Shown here: piece by piece, positions 6,252 through 13,221 of the stretch
How positions within the stretch are numbered: position 1 is the first letter of the stretch
Layout: each line of letters begins with the position of its first letter
Assembly (NCBI GenBank): GCA_964480475.1
Contig: CAYZPW010000089.1
Coordinates: 1 to 14,849, forward strand
Direction of reading: 5' to 3'
DNA: 14,849 nucleotides
From: CAYZPW01 sp964480475
GTDB lineage: Bacteria > B130-G9
Program-made: the position numbers and the translations under genes
Notes under the pieces: model-generated
Told to the model about the DNA's origin: nothing
Seen by the model: only the letters and a program-made list of their open reading frames with translations
The model's database searches: none

Positions 6252-7068
6252 CCTTCCTCCTTTGCCCAAGCACCTCGCTCATGCTGCCTGTCCTATATCC
6301 CTCGAGGTCCAAGCTCACGTATGTATAACCCAGCGCCTTGAAACGACGAACGACGCTGGCCGAGATCTCCTTCTCAGCTACCAGCGCGATGTCCCCCCTG
6401 GGCACCTCGATCCTCGCTGTGTCGCCGTTATCCCGCACCCTAACTTGACCAAATCCCAACTCCCTCAAGAACTCCTCGCACCTCTCTATCCTCGCGAGCC
6501 GTTCCACCGTTATCTCCACCCCAAACGGCACTCTCGTCGCGAGGCAAGAATCAGACGGCTTGTCCCAGGTAGGAAGGCCGAGCTCCTTCGACACCTCCCT
6601 GACCTCCTCCTTGCCAAGCCTCACTTCCCGAAGCGGGCTTCGGATGCCAAGCTCCCTGGCGGCCCTCATCCCTGGACGATAATCGCTCACGTCGTCGTAG
6701 TTAGTCCCGTTCACCACCACAGCTGCGCCCACCTTCGCAGCCTCCTCAAGTAATCGGCCACAGACGAGCCTGGCACAGCAGTAGCAACGGTCCATCGTGT
6801 TTGCCGCGAACATAGCCTCCTTCATCTGCCCCCCAGCAAAAGTTACATGTCGCACCCCGAGCTCCTTCGCCAGCAATCTCACCTGCTCAAGCTCGCGGCG
6901 AGCGTATATCTCACCCGTCGCCGTCGCCGCAGTTACCGCACCGCCGAGAACGTCAGCCGCTACTTTCAGCAGAAGGGCGCTGTCCGCGCCTCCCGAAAAT
7001 GCAACAAGAACGCTTCGCATCGCCGCAAGAATGCCCATCAAGTGGCGGAGCTTATCGGAAGTTGCCAT
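6232..7068 (-). CDS. larE: Sulfur transferase LarE
   Basis: LarE is a PP-loop ATPase that adenylates the LarB product and delivers sulfur to form its thiocarboxylates. The 278-residue product has the PP-loop SGGADS (25-30), NGTNYDD (120-126), and KPSDSCLATRVPFG with Cys175, at the position of the sacrificial cysteine of Lactobacillus LarE. A further cluster CYCC (95-98) plus Cys103 is present. Together with Cys175 this could allow the [4Fe-4S] type of LarE, which transfers sulfur catalytically instead of destroying itself; which type it is remains an inference. ATG 7068 is preferred because GGAGG lies 8 nt upstream; a TTG at 7110 gives a longer product with no good SD. It is the first gene of larE-larB-larC-fmdB. 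Confidence 0.94.
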   Translation of the reverse strand: MATSDKLRHLMGILAAMRSVLVAFSGGADSALLLKVAADVLGGAVTAATATGEIYARRELEQVRLLAKELGVRHVTFAGGQMKEAMFAANTMDRCYCCARLVCGRLLEEAAKVGAAVVVNGTNYDDVSDYRPGMRAARELGIRSPLREVRLGKEEVREVSKELGLPTWDKPSDSCLATRVPFGVEITVERLARIERCEEFLRELGFGQVRVRDNGDTARIEVPRGDIALVAEKEISASVVRRFKALGYTYVSLDLEGYRTGSMSEVLGQRRKVGQRED

Positions 7069-7108
7069 GTATTCAGCCTCCGGCTCGCGGATCGGCTGCC
7101 TCCTCCAC

Positions 7109-7132
7109 AAAAAAACCCGGTGTTCCGGCGCC
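7109..7132 (-). terminator. Possible weak terminator or attenuator between mrp-nifX and larE
   Basis: On the minus strand a short CCGG-AACA-CCGG hairpin is followed by G and seven T residues. It lies in the 126-bp gap after the Mrp-NifX gene and about 40 bp before the larE start. The stem is only 4 bp, although other GC-rich inverted repeats (CCGGCGC / GCGCCGG) surround it. It could limit read-through from the cluster into the lar genes. The rest of the gap shows no clear promoter. Confidence 0.4.
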
Positions 7133-7194
7133 AGAGCTGAGGCGTTCCTTTTCCACGTACAGTGAGCGCCGGACGCAGAAGCGCCGGCCCATCG

Positions 7195-8502
7195 TCAATG
7201 ATCGCAGACGTTGTCGCCGCTCACAAGACTGCCTTGTGTATAGGCATCAGCGAGGGCAGCCGGATGGTCCGTCGGGGCACCGACGATCACCTCTATGTTC
7301 TGCTCATCAAAGAGCCTCTTGGCCCGAGAACCCATCCCACCTGCGATGATGACATTGACGTCGCGCTCGCGCAGCCAACGGGGCAACAAGCCAGGCTGGT
7401 GTGGCGGCGAGGGGGCACTCTCGGTGTTCATTATTTGTTTCTTGGCGACATCGATGTCGAAGATGGTAAACTGCTCGCAACGGCCGAAATGACCGGCAAG
7501 CCTGCCCCCTGATGTGGGTATTGCTACTCTCATTCGATTTTCTTTATTCATTTGTACTGCTGTCTCTCTTGGCATTTCAGGCTTCAGTCCTTTGGCGTGG
7601 GCGAGAAACTCCGGCACTTTGGTCATCGCTCCTTCTACATGATCGAGAATCTCTCCCGCTATCTGCCCGAACGCGGCCGCTGCGCCTGAGTTTTTTGCCT
7701 CGTCCGCGAACGACTTGCCGGCGTCGGATGCGGCCACTATGGCAGGTTCTATTGGTATGCTGCCCAAGTAAGGCACGTGAAGGTCTTGTGCCATCCTAGC
7801 TCCGCCACCGGCCTTGAAGATGTCCACTCGCTCGCCGCAGCTCGGACACACGAAGCCACTCATGTTCTCCACAACACCCAACACGGGGATATGGAGCTTC
7901 TTGCAGAAACCAACGCACTTGCGGACGTCAATCACTGACAAATCCTGAGGCGTTGTTAGTATGATTGCGCCATCTGGCCTCTCAATCAGCTGCGCTATCG
8001 ACAGCGGCTCATCGCCGGTGCCGGGCGGCGAATCGACGATGAGGTAGTCGAGATCGCCCCACTGGACGTCTTTTAGGAATTGCTTGATGACGCCGTATTT
8101 CATCGGCCCGCGCCAGATGACGGCGTCGTCGGGACTTTGAAGCAGAAATCCGATGGACATCACCTTCAGATTGTCGCTGAAGGCAATGGGCATGATCGTT
8201 TTCTCAAAGCCCTGTGCCCTTGAGTCCTCGAGACCGAGCAGCTTCGGGATGCTCGGGCCATGAATGTCTATGTCCAACAGGCCGACTTTCTTGCCTTGTT
8301 GTGACAGGAAGATGGCGAGGTTGGCCGCGACTGTGCTCTTGCCGACGCCGCCCTTGCCGGACAGGACCAGTATCTTGTGCTCTATGTTTGAAAGGCGGTT
8401 CGCAATCTCCTGACGGTCCTCAGCCTGTTTTCTCATCCCCGAGTCGTTCCTTTCGGGGCGGTCGGCGCGCGCTTGACGCTTGAACTGCTTGTTATCTCTC
8501 AT
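7195..8502 (-). CDS. Mrp/NBP35-type P-loop ATPase fused to a C-terminal NifX-like domain
   Basis: This 435-residue, two-domain protein has an N-terminal Mrp/NBP35 Fe-S carrier ATPase (about 40-300). Its motifs are the deviant Walker A SGKGGVGKST (48-57), DIDIHGPS (77-84), VDSPPGTGDEP (156-166), and the CPSC pair (219-222), which in this family binds a bridging [4Fe-4S] cluster at the dimer interface. After a linker, residues 324-435 form a NifX/NifB-type cofactor-binding domain (RVAIPTSGGRLAGHFGR, then PPHQPGLLPRWL and IIAGGMG) ending in NVCDH. Mrp proteins carry Fe-S clusters to apo-targets; NifX domains bind metallocluster precursors. The fusion suggests cluster carriage and precursor holding in one chain. 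The N-terminal MIP18 domain of many Mrp proteins is absent. The ATG has AGAGGG five nt upstream; the methyltransferase gene ends 17 bp before it. Confidence 0.92.
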   Translation of the reverse strand: MRDNKQFKRQARADRPERNDSGMRKQAEDRQEIANRLSNIEHKILVLSGKGGVGKSTVAANLAIFLSQQGKKVGLLDIDIHGPSIPKLLGLEDSRAQGFEKTIMPIAFSDNLKVMSIGFLLQSPDDAVIWRGPMKYGVIKQFLKDVQWGDLDYLIVDSPPGTGDEPLSIAQLIERPDGAIILTTPQDLSVIDVRKCVGFCKKLHIPVLGVVENMSGFVCPSCGERVDIFKAGGGARMAQDLHVPYLGSIPIEPAIVAASDAGKSFADEAKNSGAAAAFGQIAGEILDHVEGAMTKVPEFLAHAKGLKPEMPRETAVQMNKENRMRVAIPTSGGRLAGHFGRCEQFTIFDIDVAKKQIMNTESAPSPPHQPGLLPRWLRERDVNVIIAGGMGSRAKRLFDEQNIEVIVGAPTDHPAALADAYTQGSLVSGDNVCDH

Positions 8503-8519
8503 TCTCGCCCTCTATAAGG

Positions 8520-9209
8520 TTAAAACTTCACAATTCCAACTATGAAGTCGCCAACCGGCAGCCGCAGGAAGCGACCAACTGCATTAAGAACCCCTGAAAG
8601 CCACAAAAGGCCTCGCCACGGCAAGACAAACGCAGTTGAATGAACCGCTGCATCCCCGACCGTTTTCAGGAGCGCATTGACCTCCTTCTTGGACATCAAA
8701 CGCGCCCCGACAAAGGTGGCGGAGCCTCGGCGCCGTCTGAGCCACGCGAGCAAAGACACACGGTTTAGCACGCCCACGACTACCTTGCCGCCAGGCTTTA
8801 CGCAGCGCGCGATCTCCGCTAGCGCCGCTTGCGCATCGGACATGAACTCGAGCGCTGTGATGGCGCACGCCAGATCGAATGTGTCCCTGTCAAACGGCAG
8901 GTTTTGCGCGTCGGCAAGCGAGTATCTTGCGGACGGGATACCCTTTGAAGACGCGACTTGAAGCATTCTCATGGACGCATCAACGCCGATAACGTCAAAT
9001 CCTGCGCTTACGAAGAACGCCGCCCAGTGTCCAGTGCCGCAGCCGACCTCGAGCATTCGTCTTCTATCGGACGGCGAGCCGAGCGCGTGGGCAATCTCCC
9101 TCTTCTGTATGCGGTCGTACATCTGCCCCACCGGGCCTTCATACCAGCTGTCGTATCGGTCCGCAACGTTGTCGAAATCCAGTTTGCCGCCAGGCGCATC
9201 GTCCAGCAC
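8520..9209 (-). CDS. Class I SAM-dependent methyltransferase
   Basis: This 229-residue protein of the Methyltransf_11 type has motif I LEVGCGTGHW (53-62), the acidic post-I GVDAS (75-79), LADAQNLPFD near 97-106 and the TFDLA segment after it, and ALAEIARCVKPGGKVVVGVL further on, all typical of small-molecule or lipid methyltransferases. The C-terminal 40 residues are hydrophobic (LPWRGLLWLSGVL onward) and may contact the membrane or a hydrophobic substrate. The substrate is not identifiable; UbiE/bioC-like or arsenite methyltransferase-like roles are not supported by specific residues. The start is GTG 9209, with TAGGAG six nt upstream. It sits 12 bp after a MinD-ferredoxin gene and 17 bp before the Mrp-NifX gene, so it is probably part of the same transcript. 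Confidence 0.88.
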   Translation of the reverse strand: MLDDAPGGKLDFDNVADRYDSWYEGPVGQMYDRIQKREIAHALGSPSDRRRMLEVGCGTGHWAAFFVSAGFDVIGVDASMRMLQVASSKGIPSARYSLADAQNLPFDRDTFDLACAITALEFMSDAQAALAEIARCVKPGGKVVVGVLNRVSLLAWLRRRRGSATFVGARLMSKKEVNALLKTVGDAAVHSTAFVLPWRGLLWLSGVLNAVGRFLRLPVGDFIVGIVKF

Positions 9210-9221
9210 AGCGGGCTCCTA

Positions 9222-10112
9222 TTAACGCATTTCAGATACGACCTGTTGCCACAGCGCCTTGATCTCCTGCGCTACGGCCCCGGTGGTGTAATCAACGACT
9301 GTCGTGCCCATGACTTGTGCCTTTGTGACTGCCACATCGTATCTAATTCTGTTGAGTGCCTTTGCGCCGCTCTCCTGTGCAAACGCCTCAATTGCCTCGG
9401 TCATCTCGACGTTAAGGTCGAACTTGTTGACGCACACCGCGGATTTGACGCCAAAATGCTTGGTCAGCTCCAGCACCCGCCCGAGGTCGTGCTTGCCGGA
9501 AAGCGTTGGTTCTGTGACGATAAGCACGAAATCGGTGCCCGTAACCGAGGCGATAACAGGACAGCCGATGCCCGGAGAGCCATCGACCAGCAGCAGTTCG
9601 AGGCCGCGCTCCTGTGCCAATTGCTTTGCCTGCTTGCGGACAAGCGAGACCAGCTTACCGCTGTTCTCCTGAGCGGCAAAGAGCCTTGCGTGAACCATCG
9701 GCCCGTGCCTCGTCTCGGAGATGAACCACTCGCCGCTTTGGGCGTCCTTAGATTCGATAGCGTTCTCGGCGCAGAAATGTGCGCAGACGCCGCAGCCCTC
9801 GCAGGCGAGGGGGTCGATACGGAACGTCTTCGGGACCATCCCGTTGCCGGGCCCATCGAAGTATATCGCGTCAAACCTGCATATCTCCTCGCACTTGCCG
9901 CAGGCCGTGCAGTGGCCGGGGAGAATGCGAACGTCCCTTCCGCCTACGAATCTCTCGCGAGAGAGTATGCGAGGCGCAAGGACGAGATGAAGGTCGGCGG
10001 CGTCAACGTCGCAATCCGCAAGGGCCTTATTCTGCGCAAGCGACGCGAACGACGCAACGATGCTGGTCTTGCCTGTCCCTCCCTTGCCGCTGATGACGAC
10101 GAGTTCTTTCAT
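9222..10112 (-). CDS. MinD/ParA-family ATPase with inserted 2x[4Fe-4S] ferredoxin domain (1)
   Basis: This 296-residue protein opens MKELVVISGKGGTGKTS, a deviant Walker A. A ferredoxin domain is inserted after the first ATPase strands. It has two complete CxxCxxCxxxC sets: Cys68/71/74/78 (HCTACGKCEEIC) and Cys104/107/110/114 (ACEGCGVCAHFC). The ATPase fold then resumes with LLLVDGSPGIGCPV and VLIVTEPTLSGKHDL. Proteins of this kind occur next to NifX-like and DUF5320 genes in anaerobes and are thought to handle Fe-S or metallocluster assembly, but the reaction is unknown. ATG 10112 overlaps the stop of the upstream paralogue as ATGA and has GGGAGGG before it. The frame stays open upstream to 10439, but that stretch is the other ATPase read out of frame. 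Confidence 0.93.
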   Translation of the reverse strand: MKELVVISGKGGTGKTSIVASFASLAQNKALADCDVDAADLHLVLAPRILSRERFVGGRDVRILPGHCTACGKCEEICRFDAIYFDGPGNGMVPKTFRIDPLACEGCGVCAHFCAENAIESKDAQSGEWFISETRHGPMVHARLFAAQENSGKLVSLVRKQAKQLAQERGLELLLVDGSPGIGCPVIASVTGTDFVLIVTEPTLSGKHDLGRVLELTKHFGVKSAVCVNKFDLNVEMTEAIEAFAQESGAKALNRIRYDVAVTKAQVMGTTVVDYTTGAVAQEIKALWQQVVSEMR

Positions 10113-10954
10113 CGGGTCCCTCCCCAGAGCCTCTGGACTAGCGGCTGAAGGCGGTCGGAGTATCCCTTCACGGCGTCGATCGGCAGCTTGCCCGTTGAAT
10201 AGGCGACGGCGACGTCCCGGTCGTCCGGAATCTCTGCCAGCACGTCGATTTTGTGCTGCTTGCAGTATCTCAGCGTCTTGTCGTCCCCAACGTCGCACCG
10301 GTTGATCACGACTGCGATGGGAATGCCGATCTGCCTCGTCATGTCGATTGCGAGCTTGAGATCGTTGAGGCCAAACGGCGTGGGTTCCGTTACCAGGATG
10401 ACTAGGTCGGCATCCCTGACCGTCTCGACAACCGGGCACGTGGTACCCGGAGGAGCGTCCAGAACCGAAATACCATCCGCCAATGCGCGCCGCTTAACTG
10501 CCTTCACCAGCGGCGGCGAAAGCGCCTCACCGATCTTCAGCTTCCCTTGAGCAAAGGCCACGTCCCCGGCCCGGCCATCCTCCACCAGCCCGATCTCCCT
10601 ATCGATTTCGCTTATGGCGTTCGCAGGACACACGAGCACGCATCCACCGCAGGCGTGACAGAGCTCCTGGAAGACGAGCGTCTTTTTGCCCATGCAGACA
10701 ATCGCGTTGTATTGACATATCTCCTCGCACTTGCGGCATAACGTGCATTTATCCTGATCGACAACCGGTACCGGCAGATAGACGCGCTCCTGGCCCGTTA
10801 TCTCAGGCTTCAGGAAGATATGACCGTTGGGCTCCTCGACGTCGCAGTCGAGATAGGCGACATGGCAGCCGGCCCTCGAGAGCAAAACAGAAAGGCACGT
10901 TGCGACCGTCGTCTTTCCGGTTCCGCCCTTGCCGCTCGCTATTGCTATTTTCAT
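10109..10954 (-). CDS. MinD/ParA-family ATPase with inserted 2x[4Fe-4S] ferredoxin domain (2)
   Basis: This 281-residue paralogue of the following gene begins MKIAIASGKGGTGKTT. It has YLDCDVEEPNGHIFL after the P-loop, then two [4Fe-4S] motifs, Cys70/73/76/80 (CTLCRKCEEIC) and Cys99/102/105/109 (CHACGGCVLVCP), and the switch region SVLDAPPGTTCPV. The second set ends in C-P, as in classical ferredoxins; in the paralogue that Pro is Ala. The 4-bp ATGA overlap with the downstream copy suggests both are made in similar amounts and may form a heterodimer, since this superfamily dimerises around ATP. The gene starts 16 bp after the TauE-like gene; the SD (GTGGAAG) is modest. Confidence 0.93.
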   Translation of the reverse strand: MKIAIASGKGGTGKTTVATCLSVLLSRAGCHVAYLDCDVEEPNGHIFLKPEITGQERVYLPVPVVDQDKCTLCRKCEEICQYNAIVCMGKKTLVFQELCHACGGCVLVCPANAISEIDREIGLVEDGRAGDVAFAQGKLKIGEALSPPLVKAVKRRALADGISVLDAPPGTTCPVVETVRDADLVILVTEPTPFGLNDLKLAIDMTRQIGIPIAVVINRCDVGDDKTLRYCKQHKIDVLAEIPDDRDVAVAYSTGKLPIDAVKGYSDRLQPLVQRLWGGTR

Positions 10955-10970
10955 ACTTCCACCATGCTCA

Positions 10971-11729
10971 TCAGTGCAATATTACATCCTTTATGAGTAG
11001 AGTACCTGCAACAGCGAAAAGGACTAGCCCAAACATGAACCTCACACCGCGGGATTTAAGTTTTGCAGCCATGACCCGCGAACCACACTGACTGGCGATC
11101 AGCACCCCAACAATGCACGGCGCCCATATTGACCAGTCGGGCGCTGCAGCTAGCGCAATGTGCGAAAAGAAGCTCGACCCCGCCGACCACGTGATAACAA
11201 ATGCCGAGGTGGCGGCGGCCATCTTGGCTTCAAGTCCCGCGATGAACAGCATCGGCACAACAAAGGAGCCACCACCGCGGCCGATTAGCCCCGCCAGAAA
11301 GCCAAGCGCTCCGCCACCACATATCCCCAGAATCAGCCGACCACGCGCGGTCAGTCCACCACGCTTCGGCCTCCAACCAGAAAGCATTAGGGTCGCTGCC
11401 GTCGCCGTGAATGCCGCAAATACAGCTATCAAGAGGTTGGTTGGGAGCTTTACATTAAGCCAAGCACCGACCGGGGCAAGGCCCACTGAGGCAATCGCAA
11501 AAGGCACACCAGTTCGCCAGTCGATCAGCTTCTTACGTCCGTATGTCAAAGCCGCCGAGGAACTGTTCAGGACATTCAGCAGCAGGCCAAGCGGTATCGC
11601 TTCGGTCTTGAAATCCATTCCCATCCAGAACAACACCGGGACGTAAAGCTGTGACCCGCCCATGCCAAGCATCGAAAACACGAATGCGATGCAGAAGACG
11701 ACCAGCGGAGCAAGAATCGTCATTCCCAT
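10971..11729 (-). CDS. TauE/SafE family membrane permease
   Basis: This 252-residue polytopic membrane protein has about eight hydrophobic segments. It carries the two family repeats, each with a Gly-rich motif after its first helix: LGMGGSQLYVP (21-31) and GLIGRGGGSFVVP (147-159). TauE/SafE proteins are usually annotated as sulfite or organosulfonate exporters; few have been assayed, and sulfur oxyanions, thiosulfate or other anions are possible. Its start lies 4 bp after the TrmO-like stop, and the MinD-ferredoxin genes follow within 16 bp, so it is probably in the same operon. Its presence hints that a sulfur anion is used or disposed of by the cluster's pathway. That is inference. Confidence 0.9.
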   Translation of the reverse strand: MGMTILAPLVVFCIAFVFSMLGMGGSQLYVPVLFWMGMDFKTEAIPLGLLLNVLNSSSAALTYGRKKLIDWRTGVPFAIASVGLAPVGAWLNVKLPTNLLIAVFAAFTATAATLMLSGWRPKRGGLTARGRLILGICGGGALGFLAGLIGRGGGSFVVPMLFIAGLEAKMAAATSAFVITWSAGSSFFSHIALAAAPDWSIWAPCIVGVLIASQCGSRVMAAKLKSRGVRFMFGLVLFAVAGTLLIKDVILH

Positions 11730-11733
11730 CTAG

Positions 11734-12243
11734 TTACTTGCCTGGTTCCTTCCTACTTCTGGTGCCAATCTCTCTTGCCTCTGCCTCTGAGATATCGTCC
11801 TGCCATCCTGAGCGCGCGTCCGATCTGGTATCAAATCGAGGAATGAAAGGTTTGATGTCCACGACGGGACTACCGTCGAGAATATCCTCATCCTCGATGA
11901 ATAGCACATTCTTCTCTCGCTTGACCAGTCGAACCAGACTTAGGCCGATGGGGTTGGGCCTTCTAGGCGATCTTGCAGCAAATACGCCCTTTTTGACACT
12001 TTCGAGATAAGGCTTGACCTTCAAGGCCCAAGGTCCCGCTTTATGGAAAATATATAGGATGAAGATGTGCGAGAATCCATCCAGATCATCCAGGCCCTCT
12101 TCATATTCGGGCAAGATAACCACTCTTGCTTGAGAGCCTTCACCGTAAACCGGCTGGATTGGCGTCTTGTCTTTATTGACGTGGCTGCAAGACACAAAAC
12201 CAATCGGCCGAATGATGTATCCGGTATGACTGGCAGGATTCAC
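11734..12243 (-). CDS. trmO: TrmO/TsaA-like tRNA methyltransferase
   Basis: TrmO N6-methylates the t6A base at tRNA position 37 using SAM. The family motif RSPRRPNPIGLS is at residues 91-102 of the 169-residue model, preceded by DDLDGFSHIFILYIFHKAG (52-70) and followed by DEDILDGSPVVDIKPF. The start is uncertain: family members begin just before an x-Y-x-[IL]-R-P-I-G segment, and the only nearby in-frame start is GTG 12243, which has no good SD. The frame extends upstream to a TTG at 12336, but that leader looks non-coding (Arg/Pro/Trp/Cys-rich). TrmO homologues in anaerobes are not always shown to act on tRNA, and its place among metallocofactor genes leaves room for another methylation target. 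The stop is 4 bp before the TauE-like start. Confidence 0.85.
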   Translation of the reverse strand: MNPASHTGYIIRPIGFVSCSHVNKDKTPIQPVYGEGSQARVVILPEYEEGLDDLDGFSHIFILYIFHKAGPWALKVKPYLESVKKGVFAARSPRRPNPIGLSLVRLVKREKNVLFIEDEDILDGSPVVDIKPFIPRFDTRSDARSGWQDDISEAEAREIGTRSRKEPGK

Positions 12244-12343
12244 CGGACAATCTGCCCAAGGCCAGCGGCGTATGCTGCCGCCCTGCCCGGAACGCACCGG
12301 GAGGAGACAAGGCGAGCCAGCCCGGAATAACCGCAACTGTCCG

Positions 12344-12619
12344 TCATTGCCGCGTCATCAGCGCGCCACATTTGGGGCATTTGACCTGTGTGCAGGGCAT
12401 CTGCAACTGGTGCGGCATCGTCTCTCCGCAACTAGGGCAAACGCAGTTGCCTCCGGGGCCCGCTGCGAAGCCGCCGCCGCGACCTCTACCTCCGCCAGCG
12501 CCTCCGCCCATTCCGCGTCCAGCTCCGCTCCCACGGCCTGCACCCGTCCCGCGTCCACCCATTCCACGACCCGTTCCCGGACCCTGTCCCGTTGGTCCTG
12601 TTCCGTCCCCTCTTGGCAT
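12344..12619 (-). CDS. DUF5320-type Gly/Arg-rich protein with C-terminal zinc ribbon
   Basis: This 91-residue protein starts MPRGDGTGPTGQGPGTGRG, the DUF5320 opening shared with the two upstream paralogues. Residues 17-52 are a low-complexity Gly/Arg tract (repeated GRGMGG, GAGRG). The C-terminal third carries Cys59, Cys61-x2-Cys64, Cys76 and Cys81-x2-Cys84, a zinc-ribbon or rubredoxin-like arrangement (CPSCGETMPH... CPKCGALMTR). Function is unknown; DUF5320 proteins co-occur with NifX-like and MinD-ferredoxin genes. AAGGAG lies upstream of the ATG. A terminator lies between this gene and the preceding DUF5320 gene, so it needs read-through or its own promoter; I saw no convincing promoter. 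Confidence 0.82.
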   Translation of the reverse strand: MPRGDGTGPTGQGPGTGRGMGGRGTGAGRGSGAGRGMGGGAGGGRGRGGGFAAGPGGNCVCPSCGETMPHQLQMPCTQVKCPKCGALMTRQ

Positions 12620-12712
12620 ATTATCTACTCCTTCCCAGTATCATCTCTCGAGGCCACCTATCCAACGTGATTCGCCCAATGGCCCCGCAATATCCACAAC
12701 ACAGACTATCAT

Positions 12713-12765
12713 ACAAAACAAAGACGGGCGCCCGGTCAAGAAAGATGTGTCCTGCCCGAGCGCCC
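12713..12765 (-). terminator. Rho-independent terminator after the middle DUF5320 gene
   Basis: On the minus strand, GGGCGCTCGG (12756-12765) pairs with CCGGGCGCCC (12726-12735): ten pairs including one U-G wobble, around a 20-nt loop. The stem is followed by GTCTTTGTTTTG. It starts 15 nt past the stop of the gene ending at 12780. It divides the cluster into an upstream block (14629 to 12780) and a downstream block. Confidence 0.65.
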
Positions 12766-12779
12766 TTAGTTCATGCAGA

Positions 12780-13157
12780 TTACTCGGCCTTGCTCTTCTC
12801 CAGCTCTTCCATGCGCTTCCGAATCTCGGTCAGGCTGTTCTCGAGGTATTCAGCCTGGGTCTTGAGCGCACTGGTCTCCTGCTCAGGGGTTGGTGCATAA
12901 CCCGGTGGAGGCGCATAACCGTAACCAGGAGCACCCCACGCGGGCATACCCGTCGCGGCGCGCTGCCAACCCGTCAAGCCGGTCGCATAATACTGGTTCC
13001 GCCAACCCCGGCCTCTCCCGAAGCCGCCTCCAAAGCCCATGCCTCGTCCGCCAACGGGATTCATGTAGCCCGGCACATTGTATCCGGCGCAGTATCCGGC
13101 CGCTCTGCCGGTCATCGGGCCCATTCCTGCTGGCCCAGTTCCGTCTCCTCTAGGCAT
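12780..13157 (-). CDS. DUF5320 protein with C-terminal coiled coil
   Basis: This 125-residue protein opens MPRGDGTGPAGMGPMTGRAAGYC, the canonical DUF5320 head including a single Cys. Next comes a Gly/Arg/aromatic-rich middle (GGRGMGFGGGFGRGRGW, then Tyr/Pro repeats such as APGYGYAPPPGYAP), and residues about 92-125 form a charged heptad-like helix (LKTQAEYLENSL through RMEELEKSKAE) that is probably a coiled coil. This head-plus-coiled-coil layout is the usual one for the family. No catalytic motif is seen. AAAGGAG lies a few bases before the ATG, and a terminator follows the stop. It is probably a structural or adaptor partner of the neighbouring NifX-like proteins; this rests on gene context only. 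Confidence 0.86.
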   Translation of the reverse strand: MPRGDGTGPAGMGPMTGRAAGYCAGYNVPGYMNPVGGRGMGFGGGFGRGRGWRNQYYATGLTGWQRAATGMPAWGAPGYGYAPPPGYAPTPEQETSALKTQAEYLENSLTEIRKRMEELEKSKAE

Positions 13158-13221
13158 ATCTGTCTCCTTTCTCTTGTCGTTGAATCGTTCTGTTCATTCC
13201 TGACCACGAAAACTGCGCTTG

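Noticed and set aside
8958..10148. 396-codon plus-strand open frame
   Set aside because: It lies antisense to the SAM methyltransferase and a MinD-ferredoxin gene whose domains are unmistakable; its translation shows no family motif. It is a frame shadow of GC-rich genes.
10113..10439. N-terminal extension of the first MinD-ferredoxin ATPase
   Set aside because: It overlaps the paralogous ATPase out of frame, and the P-loop start at ATG 10112 fits the family and the ATGA overlap.
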